From UBA7672 sp036733305 (GTDB lineage: Bacteria; Pseudomonadota; Alphaproteobacteria; Caulobacterales; Hyphomonadaceae): a stretch of 64,000 bases of DNA. The position numbers were made by a program, and so were the translations under genes. Below the pieces are notes generated by a model. It did no database searches and was not told where the DNA came from. It worked only from the letters and a program-made list of their open reading frames with translations. Shown here one piece after another: positions 42,374 to 52,555 of this stretch (its first letter is position 1; each line of letters begins with the position of its first letter). Location of the stretch: positions 1 to 64,000 of the forward strand of contig DAINAT010000006.1 of assembly GCA_036733305.1 (NCBI GenBank), read 5' to 3'.

Positions 42374-45256
42374 CTATTTCAGTGTTGCCGAGTCGAGCTT
42401 CAGCTTGCCGATGGGCAGGCGTTCCATGCCGGCGCGCTTGTCCTTCACCTGATCCCAGAACTGGGCTGCATCGCCGACGACGACCAGCGTGGCGTTGGCG
42501 GGATCGTAGTGAGCCTTCGCGGCGGCGCCGGCCTGTTCGGCGGTGACCGCGTTGATGTCGGCCGAGTAGGTCTGCAGCTTTTCAAGCGGCAGGCCGAACT
42601 GGGCAAGCGCCGAATACTGGCTGGCCAGACCTGACGTGGTTTCGACGGAGCGCCCGAAGCCGCCGATGATGACGGCCTTGCGCGCAGCAAGCTCGTTCGC
42701 CGGGATCGGCTCCGAGCCGAGGCGGGCGAATTCCGAGACCATCAGGTCGACAACTTGCGGCACGGCGTCGTTGCGCGTTTGCGCTGCGGCGGTGATCGGG
42801 CCGGGCAGTTTGCGGGCGGTGAGGCCGGAGTTGGCGCCGTAGGAGAGGCCGCGCTTGATGCGGATCTCTGAGTTGAGGCGGGCCGAGTAACCGCCGCCGA
42901 GCACGTTGTTGGCGACGACGGTGGGGAAGTAATCCTCCGCCATGCGGGCAGGACCAACGCGGCCGAGGAAGACGACAGCCTGGCCGATCTTCGGCATGTC
43001 GACGGTGAGCGCGCGGGGCGGGATGGCTGCGCCGGCAGCAGCTTGCGGCGGCAGCGGCAGCGAGGGTTTCACCCAGCCACCGAAGGCGCTTTCAGCGAGA
43101 GCGAAGCCTGCATCCGGCGTGATGTCGCCGGCGATGACGAGGATCGCAGCATCCGGGCGCCAGTTGGCGGAGTGGAAGGCGGCGAGTTGTTCCTTGGTGA
43201 GTGACGACACCGAGGCTTTCGTCGCGACGCCGCCATAGGGGCCGGCGCCGAAGAGGGCGCGGGTCATGACGAGGCTGCCGACTGTGCGCGGCGAGCTCAT
43301 CCCCAGTTCGATACCGTCGAGTGTTTCGCGTTGTGCGCGGGCGAGTTCTTCGGCGGCGAAGGCGGGGTGGAGCACCACGTCCGCCATGATGGCGAAGGCG
43401 TCGGTGATCTTGTCCGAGCGGGTCGAGATCGAGACGTCGGTTGCATCGGCGCCTGCGCCTGCGCCGATGTCTGCGCCGAGGCTTTCGATCTCGCTGGCGA
43501 TCTGCGTGGCGGAACGGGTGGTGGTGCCGCGTGTGACGAGGTCTGCCGTCATGGAGGCGAGGCCAGCCTTGCCGGCGGGGTCATAGGCGCTGCCGGTGGA
43601 GAGGCGCAGGCTGGCGCTGACCAGCGGCAAGCCGGGCTTGTTGGCGACGATGACGCGCAGGCCGTTGGCCAGCGTCTTCTCGGACGAGCCGGGGACTTTC
43701 GCTTCGACAGGTGCGCCTGCTTCCGGCGGGGCGAGGCGGTCGGCTTCAGCAGCGAGGGTGTAGGTCGGGATATCGGCTGCGGCGATCTCGATCTTGGAGG
43801 TCTGGATCGTGGGCGAGTCGGCGAAGGTATCTTCCTTCGCGCCTTTCTGATCTTCCTCGGGCAGGTATTTGATCGTGACCGACTTGTTCACGTCGAAGAT
43901 CTGCTGGGCGACGCGCTGGATATCGGCGGCGGTGACGCTCTGCAGCTTGGCGAGGAGTTCGTCCGACGCCTTGGCGTTCTTGTAGAGGATGACGCTGCGC
44001 GCGAGTTCGTCGGCGCGGCCATCGGAGGTTTCGCGGCCTTGCAGCGTGCCGGTGATCAGCTCGTTGCGGGCTTCGTCGATTTCGGCCTGCGTGACCAGCG
44101 TGTCGCGCATACGGGCGACTTCGGCGTTGAGCGCGGTGATGCCTTGATCGGCTGTTTTGCCGCCGGCGAGGATCATGTAGAGGCCGAACTGGCCCGGGTC
44201 TGCTGTGACCGAGAAGGTCGAGCCGACATCGGCGGCGACCTGCTGCTCATAGATCATCGACTTGTAGAGGCGAGAGGACTGGCCCGTCGTCATGATCGCA
44301 TCCATCAGCATGAGGGCGGCGATGTCGGGGCTGTTCGCGGCTGGCTGTGGCCACGAGACTGCGACGGCGGGCAGGGACACGTTGGGTTCGTAGACGGTGT
44401 AGGACTTGGCTTCGGTGCGCGCAGGTTCAACGGCGGTCACGCGCGGGATCGGGCGATCCGGCGTTTTGATGCCGGCGAAGTATTTCTTCACATAGCCTTC
44501 AAGCTGCGCCTCGGTGAAGTTGCCGGAGACGACGAGCACGGCGTTGTCCGGGCGATAGTAGGCGGCGTGGAAGGCGCGCACGTCTTCAACCGTGGCGGCG
44601 TCGAGTTGCTCGATCGAGCCGATGCCGGGGCGGCCATAGGGGTGAACGTTGAAGCCTGCTTGCGTCATGTAGAGGCCGAGCAGCTTGCCGTACGGGTTGG
44701 AGAGGATGGATTGGCGGAACTCCTCCTTCACCACGTCGCGCTCGGATTTGAAGTTGGCGTCGTCGATGACCAGTGAGCCCATGCGCTCGGCCTCGCCCCA
44801 GAGCACGCGCTCGAGATGGTTGGCGGGGACGGTCTCGAAGTAGTTGGTGAAATCGTCCCAGGTGGAGGCGTTGTTGAAGCCGCCGGCGTCCTCGGTGAGA
44901 CGATCGAAGGTTTCGGGCGGCATGTTGGTGGTCGATTTGAACATCAGGTGTTCAAACAGGTGGGCGAAGCCCGAGCGGCCCTGCGGATCGTCCTTCGAGC
45001 CGACATCGTACCAGACGGCGACCGAGACGCTGGCCGTGTTGGAATCCGGCATCGCGTAAACGCGCAGGCCGTTCTCAAGCTTCTTGCAGGTGAATTGCAG
45101 CGGCTGGATCGAGAGGCCGGGTCCGGTCTGCGCTGCTGCAGGCACATCATTGCCGCCGCAGGCAGCGAGGCTGGTGGCCGCTGGCTCGTTCGGGCCGCAG
45201 GCGGAGAGGGCGAGGGCGGCGATTGCGGAGGAGGCGGCGAGGCGAAGCTTCATCAT
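42374..45256 (-). CDS. M16-family zinc peptidase lipoprotein
   Basis: 960 residues from ATG 45256 (or the next codon). The signal ends in LALSACGPN, a lipobox with Cys near 20. The zinc motif is HLFEHLMFKSTT near residue 102, with the distal Glu in SERDVVKEEF. The second half begins near 520 (KTLANGLRVIVANKPGLPL) and lacks HxxEH. The frame is open to 45484 but that part has no ribosome site. It resembles the exported peptidase at 30227 in layout, probably an old duplication. Outer-membrane or periplasmic peptide degradation is inferred. Confidence 0.92.
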   Translation of the reverse strand: MMKLRLAASSAIAALALSACGPNEPAATSLAACGGNDVPAAAQTGPGLSIQPLQFTCKKLENGLRVYAMPDSNTASVSVAVWYDVGSKDDPQGRSGFAHLFEHLMFKSTTNMPPETFDRLTEDAGGFNNASTWDDFTNYFETVPANHLERVLWGEAERMGSLVIDDANFKSERDVVKEEFRQSILSNPYGKLLGLYMTQAGFNVHPYGRPGIGSIEQLDAATVEDVRAFHAAYYRPDNAVLVVSGNFTEAQLEGYVKKYFAGIKTPDRPIPRVTAVEPARTEAKSYTVYEPNVSLPAVAVSWPQPAANSPDIAALMLMDAIMTTGQSSRLYKSMIYEQQVAADVGSTFSVTADPGQFGLYMILAGGKTADQGITALNAEVARMRDTLVTQAEIDEARNELITGTLQGRETSDGRADELARSVILYKNAKASDELLAKLQSVTAADIQRVAQQIFDVNKSVTIKYLPEEDQKGAKEDTFADSPTIQTSKIEIAAADIPTYTLAAEADRLAPPEAGAPVEAKVPGSSEKTLANGLRVIVANKPGLPLVSASLRLSTGSAYDPAGKAGLASMTADLVTRGTTTRSATQIASEIESLGADIGAGAGADATDVSISTRSDKITDAFAIMADVVLHPAFAAEELARAQRETLDGIELGMSSPRTVGSLVMTRALFGAGPYGGVATKASVSSLTKEQLAAFHSANWRPDAAILVIAGDITPDAGFALAESAFGGWVKPSLPLPPQAAAGAAIPPRALTVDMPKIGQAVVFLGRVGPARMAEDYFPTVVANNVLGGGYSARLNSEIRIKRGLSYGANSGLTARKLPGPITAAAQTRNDAVPQVVDLMVSEFARLGSEPIPANELAARKAVIIGGFGRSVETTSGLASQYSALAQFGLPLEKLQTYSADINAVTAEQAGAAAKAHYDPANATLVVVGDAAQFWDQVKDKRAGMERLPIGKLKLDSATLK

Positions 45257-45547
45257 GGATGGGCTCTTCTTGTCCTGACTAATTGCGCAAAGGCATAGCA
45301 ACGCGCGAAACGAGTGGCGAGCAATTTTATCGATAATCGTGAAGTGACGATGGGACTGCGCGGGATCAATCGCAGAAGTTCCAACCATTACCGCGGAGCT
45401 GGCGCTGGTATTCAGGCTGGGCTGCGCCGGTGATGGCGGGCGCGTCATGCGCATGGCGCGGCGAAGGGTGGCGAGATCTGTCATCGCGCCAACTTACATC
45501 GGGCGAGGACCCCCGGGGATAACTAAAGTTTTCCCCGGCTCGCCGCC

Positions 45548-46942
45548 TTAAGCGAGGAAGCCGAGGTTCGGGTTTGCGAAGCGGGACAGGTTCGGCATCA
45601 CCGTGCCGAGCTGCGTCGGGCTTGCGCCGAACCAGCGGGCGAGCGTTGCGGCGTATTCGTCGAGCGAGGTGGTGGGCACCAGCGCGCCATTGCCGGCGTC
45701 TTCGGCGGTATTGAGCGCAACCGTTGGCCAATTGCCAAACACGCGGCGGCCCTGGACGGCGCCGCCGACGACGAAGTGGTGGCTGCCCCAGCCATGGTCG
45801 GAGCCGCGGCCATTGTGCTGCAGGCAGCGGCCGAACTCCGAGACAGTGAACTGCGTGACATTGCTGGAGACGCCCATCTCCGCCGTGGCGGCGTAGAGCG
45901 CGCTCATGGCGGCATCGAGGTCTTTCAGGCGCGGCAGGTGTTCCTCGGTCAGGGAGTTGTGCATGTCCCAGCCGCCCATGGCGATGACGAAGATCTGGCG
46001 TCGCTGCTGCAGCGCTTTGCGCGCACCGATCATGCGGGCGACCATTTTCGCCTGATTGCCGATGTCGGTGTTGGGGAAGACGGAGGTCAGGGCGGGCTGT
46101 GCCGCGAGGGCGGTTTCCACCAGTGCTGCATTGCTGAGGGCGCGAGTGGTGATTGAGGACAGGCCGTCCTGCAAGACGTTGGGGCCGGCCATCGTGAACA
46201 GCTGCTTGAAGGCGGCGCCGCCAGCGGCTGATCCGTAGAGCGAGTTCACGTCCCGCACGCGGGCGACACCGCCGGAGGAGACCTGATACTGGATCGTCTG
46301 GTTGCCTGCCAGGATCTGCGTGGTGCCGGCGATCGACATGGTGATCGAGAGCTGGCTGGACGGGTTGAAGGCGTTGGCGGTCATGTCGCCGAGGCGGCCG
46401 AGCCAGCCGCTTTCCGATACGCGATCTGCGAGACCCGACTCCCAGATGGTGTACTGGTCGGAGTGCGAGAAGAGCTGGCGCGGCGCACGTTTGGAACCAG
46501 CTTTCCACTGATCGCGGGTCATCGGCTCGGCGAGCGTGCCGACATTGGCCACCACGGCGCAGCGGCCTTGCTCGAACAGCGTGCGCAGGCCGGGCAGGGA
46601 TGGCGAGAGGCCAAGCTCGGGGCCCGAGAAGCCGGTGGGCGAGATCGGCAGGATGTTCGCGGACGGAATGGCCAGTGTGGGGCGTGCAGCCTGATAACTG
46701 GAATATGCGCCGCCCGAACGCGGGATGACCGTGTTGGACTGGTCGTTGCCGCCGATCAGCGTGATGCAGACAAGCGCCTTGTAGTCGTCGGCGGTCTGTG
46801 CGGCAGCGGCGCCTGTGGCGACGGTGGGCGTCAGCATCGGCACGCCGACGGCGGTTGCGAGGCCGAGCGTCTTCAGGGCCTGGCGGCGTGTGGCGCTGCC
46901 GTGGGCGCGATCGTTGGAGTCGAAATCGGAAGGTGAGGACAT
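45548..46942 (-). CDS. DUF1501 protein, Tat-exported
   Basis: 464 residues from ATG 46942 (14 bases after the DUF1800 stop, with a GAGG upstream). The twin-arginine signal is ATRRQALKTLG near residues 17-27. DUF1501 marks: LIGGNDQSNTVIP near 64, GGWDMHNSLTEEHLPRL near 305, and TVSEFGRCLQHNGRGSDHGWG near 350 with conserved His and Asp, like alkaline-phosphatase/sulfatase-fold proteins. Nearly always paired with a DUF1800 gene, as here. Substrate unknown. Confidence 0.9.
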   Translation of the reverse strand: MSSPSDFDSNDRAHGSATRRQALKTLGLATAVGVPMLTPTVATGAAAAQTADDYKALVCITLIGGNDQSNTVIPRSGGAYSSYQAARPTLAIPSANILPISPTGFSGPELGLSPSLPGLRTLFEQGRCAVVANVGTLAEPMTRDQWKAGSKRAPRQLFSHSDQYTIWESGLADRVSESGWLGRLGDMTANAFNPSSQLSITMSIAGTTQILAGNQTIQYQVSSGGVARVRDVNSLYGSAAGGAAFKQLFTMAGPNVLQDGLSSITTRALSNAALVETALAAQPALTSVFPNTDIGNQAKMVARMIGARKALQQRRQIFVIAMGGWDMHNSLTEEHLPRLKDLDAAMSALYAATAEMGVSSNVTQFTVSEFGRCLQHNGRGSDHGWGSHHFVVGGAVQGRRVFGNWPTVALNTAEDAGNGALVPTTSLDEYAATLARWFGASPTQLGTVMPNLSRFANPNLGFLA

Positions 46943-46955
46943 GGGGTTGGCCTCG

Positions 46956-48830
46956 TTATTTCTGAACGACAAAGTCGGGGGAGATCATGCAGAGCGCCAC
47001 TGCGGTCTGCACGCGTCGCAACGGAGCATCGCTTGCGCTTACCGGTATTGCCTCGATAGCCGTCTTGATGATGGTGCGCGTGATAGACGAGAGCTGCGCG
47101 CCCATCAGCACGAGATTGAGGTGGTCGAGCAGGGCGTCGGGATTGCTGGCCAGCGGCAGCTCGTTTGAGTAATTCGGCTGAACAGGCAGGATGTCCGGGT
47201 GACGCTCGCTGACGTCGAAACCCTTCGCGGCGAGCTGGCCGATGAAGTTGGCGTAGGCTGTGCTCGAACTCTCGTGCTGGATCTGGAATTCGGGTGCGAC
47301 GAGGCTGGCGGTGCGGATGCTGCCTGGCGGGGAATAGTCCGGACGGAAATAGTTGAACACGGATGGCGGCCTTAGCGTCGGCTGGCCCATCGCATTCATC
47401 GGGTCGTTATAGCCATAGAGCACCAGGCGGCCCTGCGAGTTGGTCGCGTTGAAAGCGCGGAGCCAGGCCGAGAAACGCAGGATCGGTTCGCGTAGCTTGC
47501 CCCAGGTCGGCTCCTGCGTCTTGGCGGCGTCGCGCGCTTCGGGATCGAGGAGAACGGCCTTGAGGATCGCGCGCATATCGCCGCGTACGCCCGCGCCGTT
47601 GTTGGTGAAGGCTGCGGAGACGCGGCTGACATAGGCGCGGCTGGGGTTGGACGTGACAAGCCGCTTGATCAGCTGTTCGCCGAAGAAGGGCGCGGTGTTC
47701 GGATGGTTGAAGAGTGTATCGAGCGCGATGCGCAGGCTGTCGGGGCCGGACGTGTTGGGCGGGATGACCACGCCGCCGACGATCCGCTTCTCGCTCATCG
47801 ACGTGTGTTCGGCGTAGTGGACCATGGGCTTCTCGAAGTCGTAGCCACCCCACCAGTTGGCGTTCCAGCTCAGGCCGGTGAACACGCGCGACATGCCGAC
47901 GACTTCGGCCTGGCCATAGGTCGGGATCGGCTGGCCTGCGCTGTCGAGGCGGCGCGAGCCATCGGCGTTGAGTTCCCACAAGCCGATGGTGAACAGCTGC
48001 ATGATCTCGCGCGCGAAGTTCTGATCCGGAATGCGGCCGGTGGTCGGGTCTTCCTTCTCATTGCCCAGATGCGACAGGAAGAAGCCCATGGAGGGCGAAC
48101 GCGCGACGGCTTCGATCAGCGTGCGGAAATTGCCGAAGGCGTTGTCCGACAGCATGTCGAGATAGGCGGCTATGGGCTCGGCGTAGAAGCCAAGGTCGCC
48201 ATTGGCGCCGGATACGACGAAAATCTCGTAGAGCGCGAGCGTGGTGCGCTGGCGGAGTTGATCCTGTCCACGCACGGCCTGCGTCCAGAAGCTTTCGATC
48301 GTGCCCCACAGCATCTCGTAGTCACGGCGTGGGAACGAGATGTGGGTTGCGGCGCGCGGGGTCCGGAACTGCGCGTCGAGCCATGCGCCATAGCCTGCGT
48401 TTGCGACCTTCTGCACCTCGGGCATGGTCGCGCCGAAGCTCGCCTGCACCAGAAAACGGGACGCATCCTGCACCGACACCGGGCCGGTCGGGGTGGGCGG
48501 TGACGCCGGCGAGGGTGGTGAAGGCGGTGAAGGCGGCACTGCAGGCGGCGATGATGTTGGCGTTGTGTCGGTCGATGCTGCTGGCGTTGCAGTAGCGATC
48601 TGATTTTCACCTTCACGCGTTCCGCCGCCGCCGCAAGCCTGTGTAGCCAAAGCGGCGAGTAGCGGCGTCAAAGCTCGCAAATCCAAGCGTCGCGTGATGC
48701 CTGCTGTGGATGATGACGCTTCGCCTACAGAGAGATTTTCGACTGAAGGATGTGCAGCATCCTTCAGCGCGAGAGCGTCATCGTCCTTGTCAGAGATCAT
48801 GCCGAGGGCCGGGCTCCGGTTTGCGTTCAT
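46956..48830 (-). CDS. DUF1800 protein, probable lipoprotein
   Basis: 624 residues. A hydrophobic stretch ending ATQACGGGG near 60-66 is a likely lipobox within a long N-terminus, so the true start may be later, for example at 48800. A Pro/Ser linker follows (PPSPPSPPSPASPP). The DUF1800 core includes FLVQASFGATMPEV near 125, REIMQLFTIGLWELN near 275 and FGEQLIKRLVTSNPS near 390, the usual signatures. It is the first gene of a two-gene operon with DUF1501, which is thought to act with it in the periplasm. Confidence 0.9.
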   Translation of the reverse strand: MNANRSPALGMISDKDDDALALKDAAHPSVENLSVGEASSSTAGITRRLDLRALTPLLAALATQACGGGGTREGENQIATATPAASTDTTPTSSPPAVPPSPPSPPSPASPPTPTGPVSVQDASRFLVQASFGATMPEVQKVANAGYGAWLDAQFRTPRAATHISFPRRDYEMLWGTIESFWTQAVRGQDQLRQRTTLALYEIFVVSGANGDLGFYAEPIAAYLDMLSDNAFGNFRTLIEAVARSPSMGFFLSHLGNEKEDPTTGRIPDQNFAREIMQLFTIGLWELNADGSRRLDSAGQPIPTYGQAEVVGMSRVFTGLSWNANWWGGYDFEKPMVHYAEHTSMSEKRIVGGVVIPPNTSGPDSLRIALDTLFNHPNTAPFFGEQLIKRLVTSNPSRAYVSRVSAAFTNNGAGVRGDMRAILKAVLLDPEARDAAKTQEPTWGKLREPILRFSAWLRAFNATNSQGRLVLYGYNDPMNAMGQPTLRPPSVFNYFRPDYSPPGSIRTASLVAPEFQIQHESSSTAYANFIGQLAAKGFDVSERHPDILPVQPNYSNELPLASNPDALLDHLNLVLMGAQLSSITRTIIKTAIEAIPVSASDAPLRRVQTAVALCMISPDFVVQK

Positions 48831-48912
48831 CTCGAACGCTCACGCCCCCTCAGGCACGCTTTCTCTTAGCACCCGCTCCGCAGATGGGTAGAGCGAAAAG
48901 CAAACTGGCGAA

Positions 48913-49686
48913 TTAAAAAATGGAATATCCGCCATCGATGACGAAGCTGTCGCCTGAGTGATAGCTTGAGCAATCGGATGTCAGATAGACAGCGATGCCG
49001 CCGAAGTCCTTCGGCTCACCCCAGCGACGCATCGGTACGCGCGGAATGACTTTCTCGGCGAAGGCTGTGCTGTCCTGTGCGCCTTGAGTCATGTCCGTTG
49101 CGATCCAGCCCGGCAGGATCGAGTTAGCGCGGATGCCATAGCGCGCATGTTCGACGGCGATGGATTTGATCATGGAGACAACCGCGCCCTTGGTTGCGGC
49201 GTAGGCCTCGTTGCGGGCGGCGCCTTCGATGGCTGCGAGTGAGGCAAGGCCGACAAGCGAGCCGCCGGGATCGCCTGCCTGAGCGCGCTCGATCATGTGC
49301 TTGGCGGCTTCGCGGAGGGTGAAGAAGACGCCGTCAAGGTTAACGGAGAGCACGCGGCGGTAGGTGTCGGTCGGGAATTCGGCGAAGGACTTCGCGCCGC
49401 CGCCGATGCCGGCATTGGCAAAAACGCTGTCGATGCGGCCGAAATGGCTGACCACGTCGGCCATGGCGGCGGCGACCTGTGTCTCGTCGGCGACGTTGAC
49501 GGTCCAGGCCTTGGCGCCGCTGCCCAGTTTCGCGACGGCGTCGTGGTTGTTCTTTTCGTTGGAGCCCCAGATGGCGACGGCTGCGCCGGCTTCGTAGAGT
49601 GCCTCGGCGAAGCCGAACCCGATGCCGCGATTGCCGCCCGTGATCAGCGCGACTTTTCCTTCGAGGTTGAACGGGGCGTAGGCCAT
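48913..49686 (-). CDS. Short-chain dehydrogenase/reductase
   Basis: 257 residues. NAD(P)-binding TGGNRGIG near 16-23, NAG in FANAGIG near 92, catalytic Ser in LASLAA and YAATK (Tyr-x3-Lys) near 165. The closing SGDSFVIDGGYSIF is the usual SDR tail. The residue after the second strand (AIWGSNEKNN) does not give a sure choice between NAD and NADP. Substrate unknown. It is monocistronic, upstream of the DUF1800 operon and in the same direction. Confidence 0.92.
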   Translation of the reverse strand: MAYAPFNLEGKVALITGGNRGIGFGFAEALYEAGAAVAIWGSNEKNNHDAVAKLGSGAKAWTVNVADETQVAAAMADVVSHFGRIDSVFANAGIGGGAKSFAEFPTDTYRRVLSVNLDGVFFTLREAAKHMIERAQAGDPGGSLVGLASLAAIEGAARNEAYAATKGAVVSMIKSIAVEHARYGIRANSILPGWIATDMTQGAQDSTAFAEKVIPRVPMRRWGEPKDFGGIAVYLTSDCSSYHSGDSFVIDGGYSIF

Positions 49687-49819
49687 GGGCGTCTCCTTTT
49701 ATCTATCAGTGGTTGGACCGTTCTGGCGGGGCTGCGTCAAGGCACGGCTGGTTGATATGCGGGCGGGACTTGAAGGAATCCTCCGGTGCGGTGAAGTGGG
49801 CGGAATGTGGGGGCGCTAT

Positions 49820-50653
49820 ATGCGGATAGTAGCAATTCTTGTGGCGGGGCTAAGCCTGCTGGCGGCGCCTGCAGTGGCGCAGGTCGGCAGTGGCGTGCAG
49901 GGGCGGATGACGCTGCAGCCGGAGCGGTTGCCCGGCATGTGCCTGACGCTATCGGACGCCGGGTCGGTGAGCATGCCGTGCGATGGCACGGAGCGGCAGT
50001 TCTTCGTGACGCCGGGCCTTGAGCCGGGGCCGATCCGGAATGGCGGCAAATGTCTCGCCCCGCGTGGGACTGGATATTACCCGCAGCTGTTTGCCGAAAC
50101 CTGCGATGGCTCGCCTGCGCAGAGCTGGACGATGAATGCCGAGGGAGAACTGCGCAGCGCCGCGGGGCGGTGCATTTCGCTTATGGGGCAGGTGAGCGCT
50201 TCGGGGACGATGATCTTTGGCGGGGAGTGTCCGCGCGAGGGGCAGGCGCATCAGTGGAAGGTCCGTTATGTGGACTTCACCAATGTGGTCGAGGCGTCGC
50301 TGGAATCGAAGGCGCGGCCGGGCATGTGCATTGGGCATGATACGGGCGTGGGGCTTTATCCCTGTACCGACAATTACGGGCAGGTGATCAGTCTGGATGC
50401 AAAGGCCATTGGCCAGATGCGGCTGAAGAGCAGCTGTTTCTCCGGCGGGTACGCCTTCGGGGCTCTGCGGCTTGGCGACTGTCGGGATGAGCCGGGGCAG
50501 AAGTGGTTCGTCATGGAGACGGGGCAGGTCGTGAATGCCGGGGTGCAGTGCATCGAACTGGTGAACGAGAACGGGCGCGACGTTCTGCGGACGAATGCGT
50601 GCAAGCTGATCCCGGAGCAGCAATGGGTGCTGCGGATGCCGAAGAAGCCTTAG
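49820..50653 (+). CDS. Secreted ricin-type (beta-trefoil-like) protein
   Basis: 277 residues from ATG 49820 with GGGGG 7 bases before it and a signal peptide (MRIVAILVAGLSLLAAPAVA). The mature part repeats short units built on a Cys...Leu and closing Q-x-W: AQSWTM, AHQWKV, GQKWFV, EQQWVL, about every 55 residues. This recalls ricin-B lectin trefoils with paired cysteines. Sugar binding is plausible but unproven. It is followed by another small secreted gene. Confidence 0.72.
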   Translation: MRIVAILVAGLSLLAAPAVAQVGSGVQGRMTLQPERLPGMCLTLSDAGSVSMPCDGTERQFFVTPGLEPGPIRNGGKCLAPRGTGYYPQLFAETCDGSPAQSWTMNAEGELRSAAGRCISLMGQVSASGTMIFGGECPREGQAHQWKVRYVDFTNVVEASLESKARPGMCIGHDTGVGLYPCTDNYGQVISLDAKAIGQMRLKSSCFSGGYAFGALRLGDCRDEPGQKWFVMETGQVVNAGVQCIELVNENGRDVLRTNACKLIPEQQWVLRMPKKP

Positions 50654-50701
50654 TTAGGGCGCAGGGTTATGGCAGGCTGCTTTCGTATGCGGAGCGGCTT
50701 T

Positions 50702-51121
50702 ATGCGTGTTGGCTTGATTGCAGGACTGGTTGGGGTGGCGCTGGCGGGTGCGCCGGCGCTGGCGCAGCTGGCCAAGGGCGGGCCGGTGATGAATGCGGAC
50801 CAGCTCAAGAAGTCGCTGTTCGGGATCGAGATGACCGGGTTCTCGCCGAGCTTTGGCTTCTCATGGCGCGAATGCATCGAGCCGGGCGGGGATACGCTTT
50901 ATGAGACGCCCGATGGACTTCAGCATGGGCGGCTGACGATCTCGCCGAAGGGAGAGGCGTGTTTTGCCTATGAGGACGATGGGTATAAAACGCCTGCCTG
51001 CTATCAGACCCGGAAGACCGACAAGGGTTTCCGGTTCGATGGAGAGTTCGACAGCGTGTTTGTCACGACCAAGGTTGTGACCGGCATACGAAGCTGCAAG
51101 AAGCAGGATCTGGTCGGTTAG
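50702..51121 (+). CDS. Small secreted hypothetical protein
   Basis: 139 residues with a signal peptide (MRVGLIAGLVGVALA..., cleavage after ALA). The mature protein has four cysteines (RECIEPG, ACFAYED, ACYQTRK, RSCKKQ), suggesting two disulfides, and no recognised domain. Start 50702 was chosen for its signal; codons upstream lack support. It lies 48 bases after the ricin-like gene and 9 bases before the FAD-linked dehydrogenase, so the three may be one transcript. Confidence 0.65.
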   Translation: MRVGLIAGLVGVALAGAPALAQLAKGGPVMNADQLKKSLFGIEMTGFSPSFGFSWRECIEPGGDTLYETPDGLQHGRLTISPKGEACFAYEDDGYKTPACYQTRKTDKGFRFDGEFDSVFVTTKVVTGIRSCKKQDLVG

Positions 51122-51130
51122 GAGTTCCGC

Positions 51131-52552
51131 ATGGCTGACGATCTGGGCACGCGCACATCCGAGTTCATCGCCCGGCTGACCGAGGCGCTGGGGCCGAAGG
51201 GCGTATCTACCGATCCGGTGGAGATCGATCCGCATATCTCCGACTGGCGCGGGCGCTGGAAGGGATCGACGCCTGTGCTGGTGAAGCCGGCGACGACTGA
51301 GGAAGTCTCGAAAGCGATGACCTTGTGCGCCGAGTATGGCTTTGCGGTGAACCCGCAGGGTGGGAACTCGGGCATGGTCAATGGATCGGTGCCGCAGGGC
51401 GAAGTGCTGATCTCGTTGAAGCGCATGAACAAGGTGCGTGAGGTCGATACGCTGAATGATGCGATGACGCTGGAGGCTGGCGTGATCCTGACGAAGGCTC
51501 AGGAGATTGCCGACGAGAATGGCCGGCTGTTCCCGCTGTCGCTGGGCGCGCAGGGCGTGGCGATGATTGGCGGACTTATCTCGACAAATGCGGGCGGCGT
51601 GGGCGTGCTGCGCTATGGGATGATGCGCGATCTGGTGCTGGGCATTGAAGCGGTGATGCCGGATGGGCGGATCTGGAATGGCCTGCGCGGCTTGCGGAAG
51701 GACAATACGGGGTACGACCTCAAGCATCTGTTTATCGGTGCTGAGGGTACGCTGGGCATTGTGACTGCGGCGACGCTGAAATTGTTCCCGAAGCCTGCGG
51801 TGAAAGAGACGGCGTGGGCCGTGGTGGAGTCACCGGCGAAGGCGGTGGAGCTGTTGCAGATTGCCAAGGCTGCGACGGGTGGAGCGGTGACGGGGTTCGA
51901 GATCATTCCGAAGCTGGGGCTTGAGCTGGTGCTGAAGCACATCCCGGATACGCGCGATCCCTTGCCGACGGTGATGCCGTGGCGGGTGCTGATCGAATTG
52001 TCGCTGCCGCGCGAAGAGGGCGCGCGGGACATGATGGAAACGCTGCTGGGGGACGCCATCGAGAAGGGCGTCGCGGCGGATGCGGTGATCTGCGAGAACG
52101 AAAGCCAGAAGGCGATGGTCTGGAAGATCCGCGAGAACATCGCGGTGGCCGAGCGCGCGCACGGCAAGGCGCTGAAACATGATGTGTCGGTGCCGGTGTC
52201 GCGCGTGGCGGAGTTCATGGATCGTGGCGCGGCGCTGGCGCAATCGACTGCGCCGGGCGTGGACATCATTGCGTTCGGGCATGTGGGCGATGGCAACATC
52301 CATTTCAATGTGACGCCGCCTGCCGGCGTGGATCAGGATGCGTTCGTCTCGAAAGAGGGGCTGAAGGTTTCCGAGGCGATCCACGATCTGATCGCGAGCC
52401 TGAACGGTTCGATCTCGGCCGAGCATGGGATCGGGCGGCTCAAGCGCGATGAGCTGGCCTGGCGGAAATCTCCGATCGAGATGGAGATGATGCGCGCGGT
52501 GAAGAAAGCGCTGGACCCGGATGGAAGGATGAATCCGGGGCGGGTGCTCTAG
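51131..52552 (+). CDS. FAD-linked oxidoreductase (D-2-hydroxyacid dehydrogenase type)
   Basis: 473 residues of the VAO/PCMH family. FAD-binding: NPQGGNSGMVNGSVP near 75-89 and GGLISTNAGGVGVLRYG near 140-156. C-terminal domain: GHVGDGNIHFNVT near 380 and SAEHGIGRLKRDEL near 428, whose His residues line the active site in D-2-hydroxyglutarate and D-lactate dehydrogenases. The substrate is one of these D-2-hydroxyacids, not decided here. Convergent with the map gene, 3 bases apart. Confidence 0.9.
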   Translation: MADDLGTRTSEFIARLTEALGPKGVSTDPVEIDPHISDWRGRWKGSTPVLVKPATTEEVSKAMTLCAEYGFAVNPQGGNSGMVNGSVPQGEVLISLKRMNKVREVDTLNDAMTLEAGVILTKAQEIADENGRLFPLSLGAQGVAMIGGLISTNAGGVGVLRYGMMRDLVLGIEAVMPDGRIWNGLRGLRKDNTGYDLKHLFIGAEGTLGIVTAATLKLFPKPAVKETAWAVVESPAKAVELLQIAKAATGGAVTGFEIIPKLGLELVLKHIPDTRDPLPTVMPWRVLIELSLPREEGARDMMETLLGDAIEKGVAADAVICENESQKAMVWKIRENIAVAERAHGKALKHDVSVPVSRVAEFMDRGAALAQSTAPGVDIIAFGHVGDGNIHFNVTPPAGVDQDAFVSKEGLKVSEAIHDLIASLNGSISAEHGIGRLKRDELAWRKSPIEMEMMRAVKKALDPDGRMNPGRVL

Positions 52553-52555
52553 GTC